This document shows positions 14,971 through 22,683 of a stretch of DNA of 64,000 nucleotides, in pieces. Location of the stretch: assembly GCF_000826525.2 (NCBI RefSeq), contig NZ_LN651326.1, positions 1-64,000 on the forward strand, in the 5' to 3' direction. Every line of letters begins with the position of its first letter. Position 1 is the stretch's first letter. The notes beneath the pieces are model-generated. The model saw only the letters and a list, made by a program, of their open reading frames with translations. It was not told the origin of the DNA and did not search any database. The DNA is from Mobilicoccus massiliensis (GTDB lineage: Bacteria > Actinomycetota > Actinomycetes > Actinomycetales > Dermatophilaceae). Both the position numbers and the translations under genes were made by a program.

Positions 14971-15372
14971 TCACGCGCGGCGGTGACGACCGAGCAGAAC
15001 TCCCACACCGGTTCCGATGGCCGCAGGCACCCCGACGAGCCCGATGACGAAAGGGGTGAGGCCGATGAAGTCGGCCGAGAGGACACCCGCATCGAGCCCC
15101 GCCACCAACCCCTGAGCCATGACGGCGCTGGCGACGCCGACCAGCACCCCGACCGCCAACCACCGCAGGAACGTCGGCCCGAAACGCGCCGACCTGCGTC
15201 CGTCGAGGAGCGACCAGAGCAGCGTGACCACGATGACGATGACGAAGGCGAGCAGGCCGGCCCCGATGTTCGCTCCGACGCTCTCGTCACCCAGGTCGAC
15301 CAGCCACGCCGTGAGAGCGGCCAGTGCGACGACGACGACGGCTCTTACCACGACCGCGATGACCTCATGCAT
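14971..15372 (-). CDS. Four-helix membrane protein of unknown function
   Basis: 133 residues almost entirely in four hydrophobic helices: VIAVVVRAVVVVALAALTAW, GAGLLAFVIVIVVTLLWSLL, WLAVGVLVGVASAVMAQGLV and LTPFVIGLVGVPAAIGTGVG. A short charged loop (DGRRSARFGPTF) joins helices 2 and 3. The C-terminus GRHRRA is basic and cytosolic. There is no catalytic signature. It resembles small actinobacterial integral membrane proteins of undefined role. It is transcribed away from the following DUF4126 gene. Confidence 0.65.
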   Translation of the reverse strand: MHEVIAVVVRAVVVVALAALTAWLVDLGDESVGANIGAGLLAFVIVIVVTLLWSLLDGRRSARFGPTFLRWLAVGVLVGVASAVMAQGLVAGLDAGVLSADFIGLTPFVIGLVGVPAAIGTGVGVLLGRHRRA

Positions 15373-15617
15373 TCACCCATGTTTCCAGCCTCGACCGCCG
15401 GTCGCCGTCCGACACGCGTGACGCCGGTCGATGCGCCGTGATCCCGATTCGAACGGGGCACCCCGCAGCACCGTGCCGGGTCCCACCCCGGGAATCGACA
15501 CCGCGTGTGCGATGTTGATACGGAGTCCGGGTGCGGCCCGGGCCCCGCGGCGGGTCGCCGATCTCGACTCGGTTCGCACCGATACACGGTCGGTGCGACT
15601 CACCCGATCGGAGTCAC

Positions 15618-16211
15618 ATGGGAGCCGAACTCCTCGCCTGGTCGTTCACCTCGGGCTGGGCCAGCGGCATCAACGCGTACGCGGTGGTGCTGGTCATGGG
15701 CCTCATCGAGCGGTTCTGGCAGATCACCGAGATCCCCGACGTGCTCGCCCGCACCGACGTGCTCATCGTCGCCGGGGTGTTGTTCCTGTTGGAATCCGTC
15801 GCCGACAAGATTCCGTACCTCGACTCGGCGTGGGATGCGATCCACCTCGCGGTGCGGCCGGTCGTCGGCGCGGCGCTCGGCTACCTCATCGGCGCCGAGC
15901 AGTCGACGTCGCTCGCGGCTGCTCTCGCCGCGACCGGAGGCATCACGGCGCTGCTCGCGCACCTCACCAAGGCCGGCGTGCGCGCGGGGGTCAACCTCTC
16001 CCCTGAGCCGGTGAGCAACGCCGTCGTCAGCGTCACCGAGGACGCCACGGTCGTCGGTGTCGTCGGGCTCGCCGCCGCGTTCCCGCTGGTCGCCGCAGGG
16101 ATCGCCGGGGTTCTGCTGCTGGCGGGGATCGTCGTCGGGATCCTCGTGGCCAGGGCGGTCATGCGACTGCGTCGGCGCCGCCGCGACGCCGCCATGGCCG
16201 ACCGGATCTGA
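15618..16211 (+). CDS. DUF4126 membrane protein
   Basis: 197 residues. SGWASGINAYAVVLVMGLIE at the N-terminus and LESVADKIPYLDSAWDAIHL, then VRPVVGAALGYLIG in the middle are the family hallmarks of DUF4126. Helices alternate with an AALAATGGITALLAHLTKAG segment, and the last helix ends in an Arg-rich tail (LRRRRRD). The function is unknown; it is integral to the membrane. The ATG at 15618 follows GGAG. It is probably monocistronic. Confidence 0.8.
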   Translation: MGAELLAWSFTSGWASGINAYAVVLVMGLIERFWQITEIPDVLARTDVLIVAGVLFLLESVADKIPYLDSAWDAIHLAVRPVVGAALGYLIGAEQSTSLAAALAATGGITALLAHLTKAGVRAGVNLSPEPVSNAVVSVTEDATVVGVVGLAAAFPLVAAGIAGVLLLAGIVVGILVARAVMRLRRRRRDAAMADRI

Positions 16212-16427
16212 TCTTCGGGCCCCACCGCCACCCGTCGACACGCACCACGACCCCGCTACGCGCGCCGGGCGAGGCTCCCGGCGTTCCCTCGGTTCGCCAC
16301 GAACGTAGAAACCAGGACCGGCCTCGCCACACCGCGTTCCGATCTGGACGTGATGTCATTCCGGGGTGATCGACACCCTCCGCCCGGCCACCTGCAAGGC
16401 CCGGGCGAACATCTCCGGGTTCCGCCC

Positions 16428-17429
16428 ATGAAACGGCCCCCGCCGGCGGCCGCGCCCTCGCCCTCGACCGGCCCCGCTCCGCAGCGCATTCCGTGGCAGC
16501 TCAAGTTCGTTCTCCTCGCGCTCATCTGGGGATCGAGCTTTCTGCTCATGAAATTCGGTCTGCTCGCGCTCGCGCCGGTTCAGATCGCCGCGATCCGCAT
16601 CTGGTCGGGGGCCCTCACCGTCCTCGTGCTGCTGCGGCTCTCGGGCGGCAGGCTCCCGCGGGGCAGGCGAGTCTGGGCGCATCTCACGGTGGCCGGCTTC
16701 TTTCTCACCGCGCTGCCGTTCACGTGTTTCGCACTCGGCGAGACCCGCGTCTCCTCGGCGCTCGCGGGCATCGGCAACTCGTTCACGCCGATCGCGATGG
16801 TGCTCGTGGCCCTCGTCCTCATTCCCGCCGAACGGGTGACCCGCCCCAAGCTGTTCGCGATCGGCCTCGGGTTCGTCGGGGTGCTCGTCATCAGCGAGTT
16901 CTGGGCCGTGCAGGCCCGCCCTGATCCCCTGGGGTTCGGGCTGACCGTCGCGGGCGGCACGTGCTACGGCATCGGCTGGCCCTACCTGCGACGACACCTC
17001 GGGCACGTCGATCTGGGAGGGCTGTCTCAACCGGCTGCCCTGCTCGTCGCCGGCTCCGTACTCGTGCTGCCGATGACGCTCGCGTGGTGGTGGCTCACCC
17101 CGCAGTTCGCGGCCCCGTGGTCGACCCTGCCCGCCGCGACACCGTTCGACGTGTGGGTCGCGATGCTCGCGACGCTCGTCCTCGGGGCCATCGGAACGGG
17201 ATTCGCCTACACCCTTCAGTTCGACATCGTGCGCGCCGCGGGCACGGTCATCGGCTCGACCGTCACCTACGTCATCCCCGTCGTGTCGGTCGTCCTCGGC
17301 GTTCTCGTGCTCGGCGAGAACCTCGACGCCCCGCAGCTCGCCGGTTTCGCACTCGTCCTCACCGCGGCGCTCATCATCGGCCGCCCTGCCGCCGGCTGGC
17401 GGGCGTTGCTGCGTCGGCGCAGACGCTGA
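16428..17429 (+). CDS. EamA-family (drug/metabolite) transporter
   Basis: 333 residues with ten membrane helices in two EamA repeats. The first begins FVLLALIWGSSFLLMKFGL and contains FALGETRVSSALAGIGNSFT. The second begins GGTCYGIGWPYLRRH and ends with PVVSVVLGVLVLGENLDAPQ, the usual exit motif. The ATG at 16428 is chosen because the upstream frame lacks homology and the N-terminal tail (KRPPPAAAPSPS) is short and cytosolic. The substrate is unknown; family members export amino acids or metabolites. Confidence 0.85.
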   Translation: MKRPPPAAAPSPSTGPAPQRIPWQLKFVLLALIWGSSFLLMKFGLLALAPVQIAAIRIWSGALTVLVLLRLSGGRLPRGRRVWAHLTVAGFFLTALPFTCFALGETRVSSALAGIGNSFTPIAMVLVALVLIPAERVTRPKLFAIGLGFVGVLVISEFWAVQARPDPLGFGLTVAGGTCYGIGWPYLRRHLGHVDLGGLSQPAALLVAGSVLVLPMTLAWWWLTPQFAAPWSTLPAATPFDVWVAMLATLVLGAIGTGFAYTLQFDIVRAAGTVIGSTVTYVIPVVSVVLGVLVLGENLDAPQLAGFALVLTAALIIGRPAAGWRALLRRRRR

Positions 17430-17515
17430 CGGCCAGCGCTCCGCACCCCCCGGCCCGCACGGCACAGACTCCCCGATCCCCAACCCCCGCGCGACCCGGC
17501 GGCACGGATGGTGTC

Positions 17516-19585
17516 ATGGCAGTCATGACCAACTCGCTGTTGCAACCCTCGGAGTTGCCCTTCGCCCTGCCCGACTACGCCACGCTCACCGACGCGGACT
17601 ACCGCGAAGGCCTCGAGGCCGGCATGCGGGAGCAGTTGGCCGCCCTGCGGGAGCTCGCCGACGACCCCGAGCCTGCGACCGTCGAGAACGTCCTCCACGC
17701 CTGGGAGGCCTGCGGAGCCACCCTGGCGCGTGTCTCCCACGCGTTCTGGGTCGCCCGCTCGGCCGACACCAACGACGAGCGCGACGCCATCGCCACCGAG
17801 TTCGCGCCGCGCCTGGCCGCGCACGCCGACGCGATCATGCTCGACCCCGGCCTCTACGCGCGGCTGCGGGCCCTGCGCGAGCGCGCCGATGCCGGCGAGG
17901 TCACCCTCGACGCCCAGGACGACTTCGTTCTCACCGAGCGGATGCGCGCGTACGAACGCGCCGGTGTCGCCCTGCCCGCGGACGACCAGGAACGCCTGCG
18001 CGAGCTCAACTCCGCGCTCGCCACGGCCGAGAACGAGTTCGAGCAGCTTCTCGTCAAGGGTCGTAACGCCGCCGCGGTTCACGTCGCGCACGAGTCCGAG
18101 CTGGCCGGGCTGGACGACGACGACAAGGACGCACTGGCGCAGAACGCCCGCGCTGCCGGGCTCGACGGTTGGCTCATCCCGATCGTCAACACGACCGGCC
18201 AGCCGATCCTCGACTCCCTCGAGTGCCGCCCTCTGCGCGAGCGCATCTTCCACGCCTCGACCAGGCGTGGCCTCGACGGCGAGTTCGACACCCGGGAGAT
18301 CGTGGTGCGCATCGCCCGCCTGCGCGCCGAACGAGCCGACCTGCTCGGCTACCCCCACCACGCCGCTTACGATCACGAGGACACGTGCGCCGGGTCGACG
18401 AAGGCCGTCGACGACCTGCTCGCGAGCCTCGCCCCCGGCGTCGTCGAGCTCGCCGGGCGCGAGGCCGAGACGCTGCGCATGCGCCTCGCCGTCGACGACC
18501 CCCGCGCGACCCTCGAACCGTGGGACTGGCAGTACCTCGCCGCCAGGAGCGACGCCGAAAGCGGCATCGACCCCGAGCAACTCAAGAACTACCTCGAGTA
18601 CTCGACCGTGCTGACCAGCGGCGTGTTCGCGGCCGCCACCGCCCTCTACGGCATCACCTTCCACGAACGTCCCGAGCTCACCGGCTACACGCCCGACGCC
18701 ACCGTCTACGAGGTGCGCGAGGAGAACGGTGACGTGCTCGGCGCGGTCGTCCTCGACCCGTACACGCGCCCGACCAAGCGCGGCGGCGCGTGGATGACCT
18801 CGATCGTCGAGCAGTCACACCTGTTCGGCGACCTGCCCGTCGTCACCAACACGTGCAACGTGCCACCGCCTGCGCCCGGCTCGCCGAGCCTCATGACGTG
18901 GGACAACGTCATCACGCTCTTTCACGAGTTCGGCCACGACCTGCACGGGCTGCTCAGCGACGTGCGGTACCCGTCCCGCTCCGGTCCCCACGTGCCTCGT
19001 GACTTCGTCGAGTTCCCCAGCCAGGTCAACGAGATCTGGGCGTTCGAGCCCTCGCTCATCCGCCAGTACGCGGTGCACCACGAGACCGGCGAACCGATGC
19101 CCGAGGCGTGGATCGACGCCCTCGTGGCCGACCGCCGCGAGCCCGCGTATCGAACGATCGAGCTGCTCAAGGCCATGATCCTCGACCAGGCCTGGCACCA
19201 GGCGACGCTCGAGGATCTCCCGGAGGACGCCTCCGGGGTCGAGGAGTTCGAGGCCGACGCCCTCCAGCGGGCCGGAGTCGCGTTCCCGCTCGTGCCGCCG
19301 CGCTACCGCTCGACGTACTTCAGTCACATCTTCGGCGGTGGCTACGCGGCCGGGTACTACTCCTACCTGTGGTCGGAGGTCATGGACGCCGACACCGTCG
19401 CCTGGTTCCGCGAGCACGGCACCCCCGAGGCGCCGAGCGGCCTGACGCGGGAGGCCGGCGAGCGGTTTCGCCGCGACATGCTCGGACGCGGAGGGTCACG
19501 CGAGGCCATGGAGACCTACTGCGGCTTCCGCGGCGCCGACCCCGACGTGCGCCACCTCCTCGCCCGTTTCGGATTGACGGACTGA
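17516..19585 (+). CDS. M3-family peptidyl-dipeptidase (Dcp type)
   Basis: 689 residues, the normal length for Dcp/oligopeptidase A. The zinc motif is HEFGH (His470, Glu471, His474) in LFHEFGHDLHGLLS, and the third ligand is probably in the FVEFPSQVNEIW segment about 25 residues on. The upstream motif GGAWMTSIVEQSHLFGDLPV and the C-terminal YFSHIFGGGYAAGYYSYLWS, which binds the substrate carboxylate, are both present. It is cytosolic, with no signal peptide, and probably cleaves C-terminal dipeptides from peptides. The ATG at 17516 is the first in frame with homology. Confidence 0.95.
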   Translation: MAVMTNSLLQPSELPFALPDYATLTDADYREGLEAGMREQLAALRELADDPEPATVENVLHAWEACGATLARVSHAFWVARSADTNDERDAIATEFAPRLAAHADAIMLDPGLYARLRALRERADAGEVTLDAQDDFVLTERMRAYERAGVALPADDQERLRELNSALATAENEFEQLLVKGRNAAAVHVAHESELAGLDDDDKDALAQNARAAGLDGWLIPIVNTTGQPILDSLECRPLRERIFHASTRRGLDGEFDTREIVVRIARLRAERADLLGYPHHAAYDHEDTCAGSTKAVDDLLASLAPGVVELAGREAETLRMRLAVDDPRATLEPWDWQYLAARSDAESGIDPEQLKNYLEYSTVLTSGVFAAATALYGITFHERPELTGYTPDATVYEVREENGDVLGAVVLDPYTRPTKRGGAWMTSIVEQSHLFGDLPVVTNTCNVPPPAPGSPSLMTWDNVITLFHEFGHDLHGLLSDVRYPSRSGPHVPRDFVEFPSQVNEIWAFEPSLIRQYAVHHETGEPMPEAWIDALVADRREPAYRTIELLKAMILDQAWHQATLEDLPEDASGVEEFEADALQRAGVAFPLVPPRYRSTYFSHIFGGGYAAGYYSYLWSEVMDADTVAWFREHGTPEAPSGLTREAGERFRRDMLGRGGSREAMETYCGFRGADPDVRHLLARFGLTD

Positions 19586-19661
19586 GAGCTCACGGGCTCA
19601 CGGACTCACCGGCTCCGCGGCAACCCGCGAGGCCGGCGCCCTCGGTGCACGCCGAAGGACG

Positions 19662-19731
19662 ACCGTGCCCGCCTCGGGTATCCGGTCCACGCCGTGCGAG
19701 GCGTGACCGGTGTACCCGAGGCGGGCACGGT
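19662..19731. terminator. 70-base hairpin with 19-bp perfect outer stem
   Basis: Outer arms 19662-19680 and 19713-19731 are perfectly complementary (ACCGTGCCCGCCTCGGGTA). An inner stem CGGT(C)CACGCC/GGCGTGACCG continues with one bulged C. It lies between convergent peptidase and DUF2382 genes and probably terminates both. Confidence 0.75.
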
Positions 19732-19797
19732 GATGTTCGGAGTTCGAGACCCGGGCGTCAGGCTCGCCTGGCCGGGCGCCGCCCAGCGACGATGACG

Positions 19798-20394
19798 TCA
19801 GGTCTGGTCCGCGCGCCCGCGCGGAACGTCCTGTTCGAGCACGGCTTCCTCGTGGTCGACCTGCGCGCTCACCCGCTCGGTGTCGGTGACGGTCGCACGG
19901 CTGACGCGGACGCGCTCGACGGCCACGGTCTTCAGGGTGACGACCGGCTCCTCGGCGCGCAGGACGATCTCGAAGTCACCCTCGGGCGTGCGACGCAGGT
20001 CATCGACGGCCGCGTGGTCGGTGCCCGAGTCGAGCCGCTCACCGCCGAGGGCCGGCTCGTCGGCGTAACCCATCGGGTCACCGGGAACCCCGGCCTCCGG
20101 GTCGAATCGGCCCTGGTTCGCGCCGGCGACGGACGCGTCAGCGCTCTCGTCCTCGAGGATCTCGAGTTCCTCACGACGAACCGTGACGACGACGGTGCGC
20201 TCCTCGGTGACGACTCGCTTGCGGAACGTCACCCGCCCGTACGGCACCCGTTCGGTGCGGACCCGCAGTTCCTCCTCGCGGAGGACGACGCCGTCACCCT
20301 CGTGGCGCCCCGCTCCACCCTCACCGGAACGGTCGAGGTCGGCACGATCACGGAGCGGGTCGTGCTCTCGGGGCAGGTCGTGGTCGTGAGTCAT
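19798..20394 (-). CDS. DUF2382 (YsnF/AvaK-type) stress protein
   Basis: 198 residues. Two copies of the DUF2382 half-motif are visible: VVLREEELRVRTERVPYGRV, then TFRKRVVTEERTVVVTVRRE; and VLRAEEPVVTLKTVAVERVR, then VSRATVTDTERVSAQVDHEE. Both follow the E-E-x-L...R-V-x-K/S-x-V pattern. The His/Asp-rich N-terminus (MTHDHDLPREHD) and acidic linkers are typical. Such proteins are general-stress or desiccation-associated and often carry a PRC-barrel domain, absent here. Start at ATG 20394. Confidence 0.8.
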   Translation of the reverse strand: MTHDHDLPREHDPLRDRADLDRSGEGGAGRHEGDGVVLREEELRVRTERVPYGRVTFRKRVVTEERTVVVTVRREELEILEDESADASVAGANQGRFDPEAGVPGDPMGYADEPALGGERLDSGTDHAAVDDLRRTPEGDFEIVLRAEEPVVTLKTVAVERVRVSRATVTDTERVSAQVDHEEAVLEQDVPRGRADQT

Positions 20395-20477
20395 GGTTGC
20401 GCTCCTCCTCGGGCGACGATCGTGTCGCGTCGAGAGTGGCACGTCGAGACGCCACAGGCGACCGGAAGCGAAGACCG

Positions 20478-20563
20478 CCGAGACAGCCGTCGTTTCCGCC
20501 CCGACCGACGCCGCGATCCACGGACCGACGCCGCAGGACCGGAAACGGCTGCCGTCTCGACGG
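20478..20563. terminator. Imperfect hairpin downstream of the oxidoreductase gene
   Basis: CCGAGAC...CGTTTCCG (20478-20498) pairs with CGGAAACG...GTCTCGACGG (20540-20563), with an 8-bp perfect core, one bulge and one mismatch. It lies 15 bases past the stop of the minus-strand oxidoreductase gene, consistent with its terminator. Confidence 0.5.
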
Positions 20564-20577
20564 TTTGGGTGGCGGGG

Positions 20578-21513
20578 TCAGTCCGCGACGTCGATGACGA
20601 TCTTGCCGGCGGTGTGTCCCTCCTGGCTGCGGGCGAAGGCGTCGGCGACCGCGTCGAGGGGGAAGGTCTCGACGACGTTGACGCGCAGCCTGCCCGCATC
20701 GACGAGATCGGAGAGGTAGGTGAGGTCGGCGGCATCGGGCCGGACCCACATCCATTCGCCACCGGCGCCGAGCACGTCGGGGTCGGCGATCGAACCGTGG
20801 TGCCCACCCTCGGCGAGCACGGCTGTCGTCACGTCGACGACCCCGCCGACGAAGTCGGCGACCGCGTCGACCCCGCCCGGCGCGAGCTCGCGAACGCGCT
20901 CGACGAGTCCATCTCCGTACGTCACCGGGTCGGCGCCGAGCTCACGCAGCAGGTCGTGGTTGCCCTCGGACGCGGTGCCGATGACGCGGGCGCCGAGCTC
21001 ACGAGCGATCTGGACGCCCATCTGCCCGACTCCGCCGGACGCGCCGTGGATGAGCACGCTCGTGTTCGGCCCCACGCCCAGCCGGCGCAGTACCTGGTAG
21101 GCGGTCAGCCCGGCGAGCGGAAGCGCCGCGGCCTCCTCCCACGAGGCCGAACGAGGCTTGCGGGCGAGGGTGCGCACCGGCACCGACACGTACTCGGCGA
21201 ACGTGCCTCCGTGAACGACGTCCTTGCGGGCGTAGGCGATGACCTCGTCACCCACCGAGAACTCGGGCACGTCGATCCCGACCTGCTCGACGACGCCGGC
21301 GACGTCCCACCCGGGGACCACCGGGAAGTAGCTGTCCATGAGCGCGTCGAGGCCGCCGCTCATGATCTTCCAGTCGACGGGGTTGACCGACGCCCGCCGT
21401 ACCTTGACGAGCACCTCCCCCGGGGCGACCTTGGGCCGCAGCTGCTCGGTGACGGACAGGACCTCGGGGCCCCCGAACTGCTCGTACGTGACGGCGCGCA
21501 TCGTCTCGGTCAT
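20578..21513 (-). CDS. NADP-dependent quinone-oxidoreductase-like MDR enzyme
   Basis: 311 residues of the medium-chain dehydrogenase superfamily, without catalytic-zinc cysteines. The N-terminal GroES-like half reads AVTYEQFGGPEVLSVTEQLR with PVVPGWDVAGVVEQVG. The Rossmann motif SVLIHGASGGVGQMGVQIAR (near 148-167) matches quinone oxidoreductases/zeta-crystallins. The C-terminus SQEGHTAGKIVIDV is the family end. It probably reduces quinones or alpha,beta-unsaturated carbonyls with NADPH. Start at ATG 21513 with GAGGGAACG upstream. Confidence 0.9.
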   Translation of the reverse strand: MTETMRAVTYEQFGGPEVLSVTEQLRPKVAPGEVLVKVRRASVNPVDWKIMSGGLDALMDSYFPVVPGWDVAGVVEQVGIDVPEFSVGDEVIAYARKDVVHGGTFAEYVSVPVRTLARKPRSASWEEAAALPLAGLTAYQVLRRLGVGPNTSVLIHGASGGVGQMGVQIARELGARVIGTASEGNHDLLRELGADPVTYGDGLVERVRELAPGGVDAVADFVGGVVDVTTAVLAEGGHHGSIADPDVLGAGGEWMWVRPDAADLTYLSDLVDAGRLRVNVVETFPLDAVADAFARSQEGHTAGKIVIDVAD

Positions 21514-21733
21514 CGTTCCCTCGCTTCGATGGAGATGTTCCGTGGTGCCCGCGTCAACCGAGGGCGACGGGGCGCCTATTCCGTGGTCGTCCTGATCGCG
21601 GCCTCGACGCCCCGCCCGGTGAACGATCGCGTGGTCTCCGGGACCCTCCGCGCACACCCGAGCCGAGACGGTTGAATGGGGTGCCGCAGGGTCACGAGCT
21701 GCTGCGAGACAACGAAGCGAGAGGAGCACGGTC

Positions 21734-22498
21734 GTGCGGAGGTTGCGGATCATCGGCATCGGGGTGGGAGATCCTGGATTCGTCACGGCGGATGCCGCCC
21801 AGGCGATGCGAGAACTCGACGTCGTGTTCGTCCTCGACAAGTCCGGTCCCGCGCACGAGCTCACCCTCGCGCGGCAGGCGGTCCTCGAGCACTTCGTTCC
21901 GGAGCCACCGCGCGTCGTCGTCATCCCCGACCCCCCTCGCGACCGGCAGGACCCGGACTACGAGGGCGCCGTCCACCGCTGGCGTGAGGCTCGCGTCGAC
22001 GTGCTCGTCGAGGCCCTCGAGAACGAGCTTCCGAGCGGCGGACAGGCCGGCATCCTCGTGTGGGGAGACCCGTCGCTGTACGACGGAGCGATCCGCGTGG
22101 CCCGTGACCTCGTGGCGCGCGATCCGCAGATCGAGTTCGACGTCATCGCGGGCATCAGCAGCATCCACGCCCTGTGTGCGCGTCACCGCATCCCGCTCAA
22201 CCGGGTGAGCGGTGCCGTGGAGATCACGACCGGCCGACGTCTCAAGGAGGCCTGGCCCGAGGGCGTCGACGACGTGTTCATCATGCTCGACTCCCACCTC
22301 GTCTGCCGCGAGTACGCCGGTGAGGAGATCGACATCTACTGGGGCGCCTACCTCGGCACCCAGGACGAGATCCTCGTCGCCGGCCGACTCGGCGAGAAGA
22401 TCGACGAGATCCAGCGCCTGCGCGACGAGGCCCGCGAGCGCAAGGGCTGGGTCATGGACAGCTACCTGCTCCGCCGCAACCCGGCCGACGCGACCTGA
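21734..22498 (+). CDS. cobF: Precorrin-6A synthase (deacetylating)
   Basis: 254 residues, the right length for CobF, which adds the C1 methyl group and releases acetate in aerobic cobalamin synthesis. The tetrapyrrole-methylase fold is clear: IIGIGVGDPGFVTADAAQAM (SAM loop), ILVWGDPSLYDGAIRVARDL, then FDVIAGISSIHALCARHRIP. GTG start behind GAGAGGAGC. The gene stands alone: no other cobalamin gene lies within this window, so the pathway genes are elsewhere or the methylase has been retained by itself. Confidence 0.9.
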   Translation: MRRLRIIGIGVGDPGFVTADAAQAMRELDVVFVLDKSGPAHELTLARQAVLEHFVPEPPRVVVIPDPPRDRQDPDYEGAVHRWREARVDVLVEALENELPSGGQAGILVWGDPSLYDGAIRVARDLVARDPQIEFDVIAGISSIHALCARHRIPLNRVSGAVEITTGRRLKEAWPEGVDDVFIMLDSHLVCREYAGEEIDIYWGAYLGTQDEILVAGRLGEKIDEIQRLRDEARERKGWVMDSYLLRRNPADAT

Positions 22499-22507
22499 CA
22501 CCCACTC

Positions 22508-22560
22508 GCTCGAACAGGCGGTTCGTCCCAGGACGCGGGGACGAAACCGCCTGTCCGAGC
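22508..22560. terminator. Hairpin terminator after cobF
   Basis: Arms GCTCGAACAGGCGGTTCGTCCC (22508-22529) and its near-perfect complement (22538-22560), loop of 8 bases. It begins 10 bases after the cobF stop. It shares the motif CGAACAGGCGG with the second hairpin at 22629. Confidence 0.75.
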
Positions 22561-22628
22561 GCTTCGCGCCCTCCTGATGTCGACGTCATCGCCCGTTCCA
22601 ACCCCCGCCACGCGCGTCCCTCCTCGCG

Positions 22629-22667
22629 CGAACAGGCGGCCTGCCCCCGGGGCAGACCGCCTGTTCG
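22629..22667. terminator. Hairpin terminator facing the secreted hydrolase gene
   Basis: CGAACAGGCGGCCTGCCCC (22629-22647) and GGGGCAGACCGCCTGTTCG (22649-22667) form a 19-bp stem with one mismatch. It ends 17 bases past the stop of the minus-strand hydrolase gene. Same motif family as the hairpin at 22508. Confidence 0.75.
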
Positions 22668-22683
22668 AGTGAGATCGATGAAC

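Noticed and set aside
15440-15520. T-loop-like sequence (GTTCGAATC on the minus strand) suggesting a tRNA
   Set aside because: The T-stem has a mismatch and no acceptor, D or anticodon arms can be built at the right distances on either strand.
19108-21675. 855-codon plus-strand frame across three genes
   Set aside because: It covers the end of the peptidase and the antisense of DUF2382 and the oxidoreductase; no coherent protein.
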